Shown here in pieces: positions 10,021-17,885 of a stretch of DNA of 18,536 bases. Where the stretch lies: NCBI GenBank assembly GCA_018398765.1, contig JAHBMJ010001931.1, forward strand, positions 1-18,536. The letters are read 5' to 3'. How positions within the stretch are numbered: the first letter of the stretch is position 1; each line of letters opens with the position of its first letter. The position numbers and the translations under genes are program-made. The DNA is from Chromera velia (Eukaryota > Sar > Chromeraceae). The notes under the pieces were generated by a model. The model did no database searches. It saw only the letters and a list, made by a program, of their open reading frames with translations, and was not told the DNA's origin.

Positions 10021-10704
10021 CAAACGCATACAGACATCAATACATACTCCGTAATGTTCTACTGCCTTGAATATCTGCTAGTGTAGGATACAGACCTGCG
10101 CGCTCTTGATGCTTTGCAGCTTCGGTTTGCCCGTTGGTGTGGTCATTTGTCTGCTCACAGCCTCCGCCTACCCTCTCTTTATATCCTTGGTCTTCTTCCC
10201 TGCAAAACCCTTCTCTGCTCCTGTGTGGCTGACTGGTAGCACTGTCTTTCTATCACAACACACACTATTCCTACAGCCATGTTGCGTGCCTGAAAAAATA
10301 ACTACTGCCAACAATTTACAAAGTCTATAGACAGGCCGCTTCGTTGGGCTGATTTGATTTCTGTTCGCTCGCTGAGGGTCGAGCCCGATCTGTCTTCCCA
10401 ACGCGGGCAGAATGATCGTAGGGCACAAGGCACCGGCTCACTTTTCTTCAAGGGCAAGGTGAGACAGACAGTTGCAAAAGAATGCATGAAGGCTTCTGAG
10501 GATGATGGGCAATCTTCTTCTCATTTTCTCCTCCTTACTAGACTCACCCTTCTGCAGCGCGACTTCCCGTCTTCTCGCCATATGTTTGTCTTTCTCCTGT
10601 GCAGCAAGTCGTCCTCCGGTGTTCTTTCTGTCTCTGCCCTTCCCCGTTCTGCTCTGTCGGTTACGGATGGCTCGATCTTTTCTTTAAATTTTTGCGCATG
10701 CTGA
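10021..10704 (+). pseudogene. LINE ORF2 C-terminal fragment, + strand, degenerate
   Basis: This is a decayed fragment of a non-LTR retrotransposon protein, downstream of the reverse transcriptase palm. The frame beginning near 10045 reads YSVMFYCLEYLLV, a TAG at 10084, then DLRALDALQLRFARW. It aligns with DIVALDALQLRFVRW in the 12148-12777 copy and DMKALDDLQLRFVRW in the 15416-15895 copy. The same frame then has TAG at 10237 and TGA at 10291 and stays open to 10704. It reads RPLRWADLISVRSLRVEPDL, then LLTRLTLLQRDFPSSRHMF with a loose Cys/His pattern. All stops are in one frame, so point mutations, not indels, broke it. The 5' end is truncated at the microsatellite; the palm motifs are absent. 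Confidence 0.75.
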
Positions 10705-11150
10705 TATAGTACAACCCGATGGGCGGGCAAGGTGAGCTGCCTGTTGGTTGCTCTGATAGAAAGCTGTGCACCTATGAAGGCTGCTACCGGTGTGTAGATG
10801 ATTTTATTCATCGGCTCTCTGTCTGCCCCCGATGAACTGTCAAACAAGGCTTTTTGCAGTGGTTAACATTAATTCAATCAGACCGTTTCACTCGTTGTGA
10901 CTCACCTTTTGCATCCACCTCCTTTTATGATCTGGGGGTTCGCAAGTTCATCATATCGCTCTTGCGCTCTCAACCCTCTCTTCTCTTTATGATTTCTTGT
11001 CATATTGTAGTAAATGATTGATTAGATTAAGTTTAAATAACTGTTATCCACTTAGCTTGCAGCTGGCACAATTGAACAGACCCATGCATGTATGTGCCGC
11101 CCGGGAGTTCTAACTCCACCTAGGGTTTGGTATCAATCAATCAATTAACA
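10705..11150 (+). mobile_element. 3' untranslated end of the + strand LINE, with ATCA tail
   Basis: The stretch after the last LINE codon has no frame of its own. It ends with a perfect inverted repeat, GGAGTTCTAACTCC (11104-11117), then ACCTAGGGTTTGGT, then ATCAATCAATCAATTA (to about 11147). A stem followed by CCTAGG and a tetranucleotide tail is also the layout of the 3'-end family at 11322-11530. I infer this is the 3' terminus of the LINE that begins at 10021. Confidence 0.5.
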
Positions 11151-11321
11151 TACACGTATACAAATATTGTATATATAGATGATTCACGCACGTATGCATG
11201 CACAAAAGGACGATCCGAAAATCTAAAAAGTCGGTTCTGCTTGACTTTAAATTCATATAGTCTTTAATCCACTCTTTTTCTTAGTGGCTGGCTCAAACCG
11301 GCCGTCTCTGTTAACTTCTGC

Positions 11322-11391
11322 ATGCATTGGTTGCCGTCCGTCTCTGGTTGTCGGAGACCCTAGGCTCAACCAACTTTAAGTAACTAAGTAA

Positions 11392-11395
<4 letters not shown>
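11322..11395 (+). mobile_element. retroposon 3'-end copy with AAGT-type tail (copy 1)
   Basis: The order is TGCATGCATTGGTTGCCG, a stem-loop (GTCTCTG 11340-11346, CGGAGAC 11352-11358, one G-U type pair), CCTAGGCTCAACC, then TTTAAGTAACTAAGTAA. The copy ends at the TA microsatellite. It faces copy 2 tail to tail. Its 5' extent is unclear: similarity to copy 2 fades above about 11320. Confidence 0.7.

Positions 11396-11437
<42 letters not shown>
11391..11437. repeat. TA microsatellite between two retroposon tails
   Basis: Nearly pure TA repeats are interrupted once by TATG. It forms the centre of the large inverted repeat made by the two facing retroposon ends. Confidence 0.95.
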
Positions 11438-11530
11438 TTACTTACTTACTTACTTACTTAATTGTGGTTAAGCCTAGGGTCTCTGAAACCAGAGACATCT
11501 AGAGATAACCGGCAACCCATGCATGCAGTT
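11437..11530 (-). mobile_element. retroposon 3'-end copy with (AAGT)n tail (copy 2)
   Basis: Read on the - strand: CTGCATGCATGGGTTGCCGG, then GTCTCTGGTTTCAGAGAC (a perfect 7-bp stem with a 4-base loop, at 11496-11479), then CCTAGGCTTAACC, then about six AAGT units ending at the TA microsatellite. This could be the 3' end of the - strand LINE fragment whose frame ends at 12148. Confidence 0.75.
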
Positions 11531-12147
11531 GTAAACAAAAGGAGCAAACCACTGCAGCTTAGCCTGCTTCCGCATGAGTATGAACAACCATGACCCTCCA
11601 CAGCCTAAGCTGAAGCTAGAAGCTGCATGAACAACCACACAAGACGCGCGTGCACTCATTTCAGACAAGCTTCGATCAGTGCACTTGCCTTCTTCGGCTC
11701 CCAATCCACAATTAATAAAACGAGCTCTCTTACATATGTCTCTTCTTCCCCAATACCTCTTCCCCCAGCTGCAGCAGTCCATCTTGCTCTGCAGACCCTT
11801 TCACCGATTCCTGTTTTCTCTTTCACTCTCTCTGCCAGCAAGTGAAGTTTGGACCTAAGCTGCTCTGTTCGCACGCATGCAGACAATCGATGTACTGCAT
11901 CGTCGATCACCTTTTTGCCTTCGACTGTAGGACAGTGAATACAGTATTCTTTGCAGGATCCACCGTATCTCTTTCCCCCACCAGCATATGTTCGAAGGAG
12001 AGAGGTGAAAAGAGAACTACCAGACAAGAGAGAGCAAGGCAGAGTACGCAATTGAACTGTATACCCCCACCCTCTTCTAACCCTTCCCCCTAAAAGCAAC
12101 ATGGCCAGATGCTGGTGTGATCGGTTCTCTATCTGAAAATTACTTAG
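11531..12147 (-). other. possible 3' UTR of the - strand LINE fragment; no gene seen
   Basis: The stretch lies between the end of the LINE frame at 12148 and the tailed 3' end at 11437, both on the - strand. Short frames on either strand show no motif. Continuity as one element is inferred from orientation and order only. Confidence 0.4.
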
Positions 12148-12830
12148 TCAGGAGTTGCGTGGATAGATGCCACATGAACGGGTGAGCCTATGCTCGCCGA
12201 CGGGTCTTGAAGTCAACCATTCCGACAACCATTCTGAGGCTTCTTTTTCCCTTGCTTTCTGCCTGAGTATCCATTTATTTGTTCCGTTTCTCCTTCTCTG
12301 GCTTTCTTTTCTTAAAAGATCTGTTGCGCTTATCTGAAGCATGCTACTGGCTGAATTGGCCCATACCAGGGTCAGCGATCTGTGCCATACATCCCAGACT
12401 GCCCGAGGAACCTCCCTTTCTGTTCTCTTTATGCTTTCTATGAAACCTCCCAACCGACAGGAAAGAATCTCTCTCATGGAACGCATACCAACCGAAACCA
12501 AAGTTAGCACCTTAAAAGAGTTATAGGGCAAACAGAATGTCCAGCGCACAAATCGAAGCTGCAATGCATCAAGTGCAACGATATCTCTCTGACTTACTGG
12601 CAAAGCTTCCAGCGAGTACATTGCCACCGGCTTCCAGAGCGCCTGCAGTAAACGAACTTTACATTGGGGGGGCAAAGGACCTAAGGATGAACAAGTGCCG
12701 ATCACTGCCCCCAAATAGCGTTCAGCACTTTCAAGTCGGTCCTTGACTGACTTTCTTGGGTCCCCTCCCTCAAACACACGACACCCAAAGTATTTATAGC
12801 TCTCTACACGTTCTAGCTTCTTTAAAAAAA
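12148..12830 (-). pseudogene. 5'-truncated LINE ORF2 fragment, - strand
   Basis: The frame begins near 12825 with KKLERVESYKYFGCRVFEGG. This is reverse transcriptase motif E and the start of the thumb, matching RTGQYKYLGCIVFEGG in the long copy. It continues through RLESAERYLGAVIGTC, ALWKPVAMYSLEALPVSQ, ALDALQLRFVRWTF and EASEWLSEWLTSRPVGEH, to a TAA near 12148. There is no internal stop in about 225 codons. The catalytic palm (FxDxxKAFD, YADD) is missing, so the copy was truncated at insertion or by the adjacent foldback element. Identity to the long copy is roughly half, so the two are related families, not recent duplicates. Confidence 0.8.
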
Positions 12831-12855
12831 TTGAGCAACATAGTTGAATAAACAG

Positions 12856-13554
12856 ATCATCTAGGCCCTACACTATAAAAACTAAAAAAGAAAATATCAG
12901 GGTCAGTTTTTTTTAAAATAGATTTTTTTTTAATATAACAACCAGACCAACCGTTGTTTTAGTGTTGCAAGAGTGTTGTTCATCTGTTACAAACGCATAC
13001 CGGGGGCGAGTAGGGTATGACAACCTATATTTCTAGAAATGATATAAAAAATCTGTTTTATAGTTCTTTTTCTATCATTACAATGTCTTCTTACACAAAG
13101 TTTCAGCTTCTAACTCCTTACTAATTATGAGAACGAGTTTTTTGTGGAAAAGCGCCGCTTTAGGGGGGCAAAAAGCACCCCACTTGCCTAGGTATGAGTG
13201 TTACACAAAATTTGACAAAAAACAACTGTTGTTTAACCTTATATAGGTTTAGCCGATGTATTAAAAAAAAAAAAATTAAGACCGTTTTTTTTTTTTTCTT
13301 AATTTAAAAAAAAAGAAAAAAAAAAGTTCCTGATCTTTTATTTTTTTATTTATATCCACCAAAGAAAAGTTGTTTTCCATGTAACACTTCCTGCAACACT
13401 CATGTAACACTTAAACAACAGTTGTTTGTCTAGTCAAGGGGATGATAAATGTATATTATTAAAAAAATATATTATTTAAAAAAAAAAATTCTGATCTTTC
13501 CTTTTTTTTTATGTATAGTGCAGAGCCTAGGCAGGGCCTAGCATACTAGATGAT
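12856..13554. mobile_element. AT-rich foldback element (MITE-like), 699 bp
   Basis: The ends are inverted: ATCATCTAG at 12856-12864 and CTAGATGAT at 13546-13554. Imperfect inverted similarity continues inward for about 125-155 bases, through GGCCCT, CACTATA, A/T runs, and a block with CAACNGTTGTTT then AGTGTTRCA. The CAACNGTTG motif recurs at about 12950, 13216 and 13425. The core is A- and T-homopolymer rich and has no coding frame. No target-site duplication is obvious. It fits a non-autonomous DNA transposon; its transposase source is not in the window. Confidence 0.65.
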
Positions 13555-13755
13555 TCCTATCAAATTAACTACTACCACCTTATTTAATATTAAAATAAAT
13601 TTCATATTACTATTACTACTAGTGAATGAATGAATGAAGTTGGCTTTGCTAGAGTGGAACCGTGCTCCCAGCATAGTATAAATAAATTCTAACATAGAAT
13701 CTAACTAATATAATTATTACTTATCATGATATATAGAGTTGAGAAAAGCTATAAC

Positions 13756-13788
<33 letters not shown>
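13756..13788. repeat. (ATG)11 microsatellite
   Basis: Eleven uninterrupted ATG units in non-coding AT-rich DNA. Confidence 0.95.
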
Positions 13789-14360
13789 TATGAGGTTAAA
13801 GCTGGTGAGCTGTATAGACTCTGGCCAACCTAGAGCGTTATACATAGAGTTAAACTTTCGACTTAGGCCCCACTGGGGTAAATTGAATCAATGGGAGCCT
13901 AACAGGGGTAAGGAGGCGGATAGAAGTGGAGGGTGGCTCCACCTCTAAGCAAACAGGCTTTTACTTCATCTGGTAGTTCTCTTACAGGCTGAGACAATCG
14001 AGGACTGCCTGCGTTTTGCCCAGAAAAGGGTCCCTATGACTGATCAAAGCGCCAGAACAGCACTGGCACGCCCGAGCAGAGGGAGAAACGAGAAGGAAAG
14101 GGAAAAAACAAGTACCTTAGGAAGAACAGAAAGGATGGAGACGGACTCTTCTATTTCCATATCTTTTTTTCCCCCAAGGGTCATGGGCCAGTGAGATTCC
14201 TTCTGTCATTTCATGTCAGTTAGAGGTCTGTCAGATGACCTCTAAAAAAAATCACCCGAGGCGGAACGGAAGGAGACGGAGAAAGAAAAAGATCAGAACT
14301 CTCAATCTCCTTTGATTCCCTATCTTTTCTACTGAAGACGTACAAGCAAAGGTTTCTCTC

Positions 14361-14418
14361 TCAGTTCAGTTCCTGCAGTTCGGTCAGTTCAGTCAGTTCA
14401 GTTGGTTCGCTCGGTTCA
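14361..14418. repeat. CAGTT/TCAGT minisatellite
   Basis: Degenerate five-base units (CAGTT, CGGTT, TGGTT) repeat across about 58 bases: TCAGTTCAGTTCCTGCAGTT and onward. Confidence 0.8.
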
Positions 14419-14773
14419 TCCCTGAGGCACGACTTGTTTTCCAGGGAAGTGAAATTGTGAGTAGTAAGCATAATGAAGAAATTTAAAAAGGGGAGAAAAA
14501 GGGAGAAGAAGAATGGAGAAGCCGCACGTAGCATACACCCCGCTCGCAGACCCGCTTGTGAACCGCACGAGCACGAGTGCCCTGCGCGCCCCCCTGTACC
14601 CGTGCAAGCTTAAGCCTGTCACCTCCCACCGCCTCCCATGCTCACGCGAGGGGTACCATCCGAGCCCCGCAGCCTGGGCCTCTTGGGGTCGTCCGTCTCA
14701 CGTTTCCACCCCATATGCTTTTCGCTCAGTGTATGACACCCCCCGATTAATTCCGTTCCGCCCTTGTTTGTTT

Positions 14774-14824
14774 ATCAATCAATTAATCAATCAATCAATC
14801 ACTCAATCAATCAATCAATCAATC
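14774..14824. repeat. (AATC)n microsatellite
   Basis: About twelve AATC units with two variants. The same unit forms the tail of the + strand LINE at 11132-11147, so this tract may mark another retroposon tail. No stem or CCTAGG precedes it. Confidence 0.9.
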
Positions 14825-14930
14825 GGATGACACACACTCGGACTGACATAACGAAATATTCCCCTCAAAAACAAGTACGGTCGTCAAGAATGAACAACGA
14901 CGGGGAAAGAGTGAGAAGAAGTGAGGGGAA

Positions 14931-14931
14931 A

Positions 14932-14968
<37 letters not shown>

Positions 14969-15020
14969 GAAGAAAGGAAGAAAAGAAGAAAGAAAGAAAG
15001 AAAGAAAAAAAGAAAGAAAG
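14931..15020. repeat. (AAAG)n microsatellite
   Basis: About 90 bases of GAAA units with GGAAG variants. It reads as CTTT on the - strand and might be the degenerate tail of the long - strand LINE, though no clean 3' end is visible. Confidence 0.9.
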
Positions 15021-15122
15021 ACAACATCATTCAACTTATGGACAACATCATTCAGATGGCTACGCCCATGCAAATCGAGGGGGCAGTGCTCGCAGACCAT
15101 CTCTACCTCCCCGTTCGGAACT

Positions 15123-15137
15123 CCCCCCCCCCCCCCN
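15123..15137. other. poly-C run ending in an undetermined base
   Basis: Fourteen C residues are followed by an N at 15137. The run length and any bases hidden at the N are unreliable, so this is an assembly weak point. Confidence 0.95.
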
Positions 15138-15369
15138 CATAATAGTGCACGGGCAATCGGCCTGACGTTGGCTTCCGAACAGAACAGCCCCCTAGGGAGA
15201 GGCTGAACCATAGGAATACGCCGCTTGCTTGAGCCGGTCCATCCTCCCATGACAAGACGGGCCAAGCGCTGTCTAGACGGATGTTCGACTTAGAAGACCG
15301 AAGGCCTCACTCCGTTAGGAAAAACCCCCCCCCGTCCTGCCTGCCCTCCTCTGCCCTGCCGGCCCTCTT

Positions 15370-15895
15370 TTTACAAAGAACGGGAGGTAGCTACAAACTA
15401 GTTGTCCAACCATTCTTATGCCTCCCTACCTCTCCCTTCAACCACGAGCTTTCTTTTTAATGCAGCTTTCTCTCCCAGGCCCGAAGGCATTCCCTCGATA
15501 GAGAAGAGTTCAGGAGCGAAAAGTCCCACCAACAGCTTGACGGACTTCCACCAATCGCCATAAAAGCCATCTTTGCAGAGATCTAAAAAGCCAGCGGGCA
15601 CACAGTGGGATGTTAAGGAGAGGCTACATAAAAAACCCCCCACTCTTTCAGTTAAGATAGCCCGTATCGGGCAAAGGCCGGAGATGAAGAGGGAAGGGAC
15701 ACAAAACAAATTGCGGAGAAGGCCAAAAACCCATCTAACAAAACGTAGTTGCAAATCATCCAACGCTTTCATGTCTGCCTGACTGAGGGAAAACGTTTCT
15801 AGCCCATAAAAGGCCACAAGAATCCACAGGCCCCGAAAGAGCATAATTTTCGAAGTCGGGGAGAGACGACCAAGAGAAATTAACACAGAGCCCAA
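15370..15895 (-). pseudogene. LINE ORF2 C-terminal region, frameshifted
   Basis: The shifted frame reads LGRLSPTSKIMLFRGLWILV, then FYGLETFSLSQADMKALDDL and QLRFVRWVFG. It aligns with the other two LINE fragments in this window. The frame ends in TAA at 15416-15418, but the next codons read EWLDN, TAG, FVATSRSL. They match SEWLSEWLTSRPV of the 12148 copy, so the ancestral protein continued and the TAA is a nonsense mutation. No intact zinc-binding motif is visible. Confidence 0.75.
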
Positions 15896-17207
15896 TGACC
15901 CCCCCGAGTGCCCTCTCTACCACCCCTAGGCGATGTCTCACAGAGGAACGGAGAGATCCGCCTTCAAAAACTATGCAGCCTAAATACTTATACTGGCCCG
16001 TTCTCTCGACTTCCTTCCCTTCAAAGAAGATTGGCTGACTAATAATCTCCTTGCTGCAGGAAAGCCTCATTACTTTTATCTTTTTTAAATTGACCGTGAG
16101 GCCCCACGTCCGACAATATTCCGCCAATTTATTCATTCTCGCTTGAAGCTCATGCAAAGAACGACCAAACAGAACAAGGTCATCAGCATAACCGAGACTT
16201 TCGAGAAGCTTGGGCCCCATACAGATTGTATCGTCCTGACTGACCCTGACTTTTCCTCTTTTCCTCTTTACCACTACTTTGGTCTTCTTGTTCCTCTTCC
16301 CAATGCTAACCCCTCTCAATCTGCCAGCCCAAGGGTAGTCACACGTTCTGCTTTCTATAGACCTCTTGTCAGACACTGTTTCATCCTTCTCTAACTCTTC
16401 CCCCCCGAGCTCATCCTCTCGGTGAGCCAAGAGGCGGATATGGCGGTACAGATTATTAATGAACAGAAGGAAGAGCAGGGGAGAGAGAGGGTCACCCTGT
16501 TTTACCCCCGCCCCTTCCTGTATCTCCCTATCTACCCTATCAACCCTCGCCCAGACATCAAAGTACGTAGCATGCACCATCAAAACATCACATTCCAACA
16601 CACCCTCCTCCCGAAGCCGTCTCAGCAACAGACCTCGAGGGACTTTATCAAACGCCTTAGAAAAGTCAACGAACGCAGCGAGAAGGGGGAGTTTCCGGGC
16701 TTTGGAGCTCGCTACGAGTCCCGCCAGTGCCGCAATGGCCTCCCTGCACCCCTTCCTGGTCCCAACCCCCTTCCTGAACCCCAGCTGGCGGATGTCTAAT
16801 GAGGTCTGTTCTCTTAATCTCTCGTCCATCAGGAGGGCAAACAGTTTTGCAAGCAAACACACAATGTAGATAGGTCTCCATTCCGAGCAGTCAGGAGAGG
16901 GGGGGCCTTTTGGAACTGGAACTACATAGATCAAATTCCAAAGAAACGGCCAATAGGAATAATCATGATGAAATAAATTAAAGAGGACAAAAAGAAGGAA
17001 ACGAGAAAGGGGAGAAGAGCTGAAACAAAGGTCAAGATGCCTGGGGGAAACGCCCCCAATTCCGTCAGCCTTATTCGTATTGACCGATCGGAGGGCACCG
17101 ATAATCCTTTTATAAGAGAAGGCCGGGGGAGGAGGGGGGGAAGAGAGAGAGAAAGCAGGGGAAGCAACTAGAGGAGGAGGGAGCCCTTCACCATCAAATA
17201 CAGAGGC
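15896..17207 (-). pseudogene. LINE reverse transcriptase domain (YADD)
   Basis: The motifs appear in order: NTNKADGIGGVSPRHL (about 17078), VVPVPKG...RPI (from 16925), LGFRKGVGTRKG, FVDFSKAFD with catalytic Asp at 16667, GVKQGDPLSPLLFLLFINNL, GYADDLVLF with the Asp pair at 16184-16179, WGLTVNLKK, and QYKYLGC. All palm motifs are intact. About 87 residues separate the INNL of motif B from YADD, longer than in common LINEs. That segment is acidic first, then strongly basic (KRNKKTKVVVKRKRGK). The frame breaks at about 15899 beside a run of seven G on this strand. Confidence 0.85.
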
Positions 17208-17885
17208 CTAGAAATCGGTAAAAGCCGCGGGGGTCGGTCTGTCTCCCCCACCTCTAGCACTGCTCATTTCCCTCTTCCACCTCCAAATCGCCAAGGGGTC
17301 AGTCGCAGCCTCCCTTGCTAACCTCTTTGCTTGCCTGTTAGCGTGTTCAGTTTCTTTACGGGCAAACAGTCTCTTCTTTGTCTCAAGCTTTCGCTTCACA
17401 CTCTGGGTAGGACCTCCCTGGTCACCTTCATCTGCCCCCCATATTCCTTTCAGGTCCTTCCATTCTCTCTCGGCCTCTCTCACTTCCCTTTGTTTAGCCG
17501 AACATTCCTCATCCCACCAGTCTGGCCGGGACGACTCCCGTTGACTTATGTCCTTTCTTTCTTTCTTGTTTTCCTTTCTGCCTCCCATTCCTACCCCTTC
17601 GGAATTCCCACTGGCTAGGCATGTTTGCCAGGAGTCAGAAATCTGTCGTAACTGCTCTGTCAGAGAGAAAGACACTACATCTGATGGAAGCGGCTTGGGC
17701 GGAGGTTTTGGGGGATCGAAGAAGTGAGGAACAGCGTCTCCCCACTCCTGCGCTTGACGTAAACCCTCATCCCATAAGTCTAGCCCCCCATTCTCTGTGA
17801 ACGCTTTCAGAGAGAGGGCCACCCCCATCAACTCATCGTCGCAGACAGGGGTACATCTACCTACTTCACCCAGATGAGAGAGAGG
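17208..17885 (-). pseudogene. LINE ORF2 linker between endonuclease and reverse transcriptase
   Basis: An open stretch of about 225 codons ends in TAG at 17208-17210. It contains RPDWWDEECSAKQREVREAE and then a Lys/Arg/Glu-rich helix (TKKRLFARKETEHANRQAKR). This is the charged coiled region usually found between the two enzymatic domains of LINE proteins, with the common WW-EEC signature. The frame continues without shift beyond the TAG into the reverse transcriptase, so one base change separates the two halves. Confidence 0.7.

Larger units (their letters stand above)
13555..14773. other. gene-free stretch with simple repeats
   Basis: No coding region is supported. Contents include GAAT units (13623-13639), the GAT tract, a perfect hairpin GTGGAG/CTCCAC around 13938-13954, and CAGTT-type units (14361-14418). 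From about 14513 to 14760 the DNA is GC-rich with one short frame that shows no motif. Confidence 0.5.

Noticed and set aside
11656-12102. 148-residue - strand frame between the LINE frame and its tail
   Set aside because: It overlaps frames of similar length and has no LINE similarity; it more likely lies in the untranslated end.
14513-14830. 105-residue + strand frame starting MEKPHVAYTP
   Set aside because: It ends inside the AATC microsatellite and shows no motif or splice context. The GC-rich start is suggestive but not enough.
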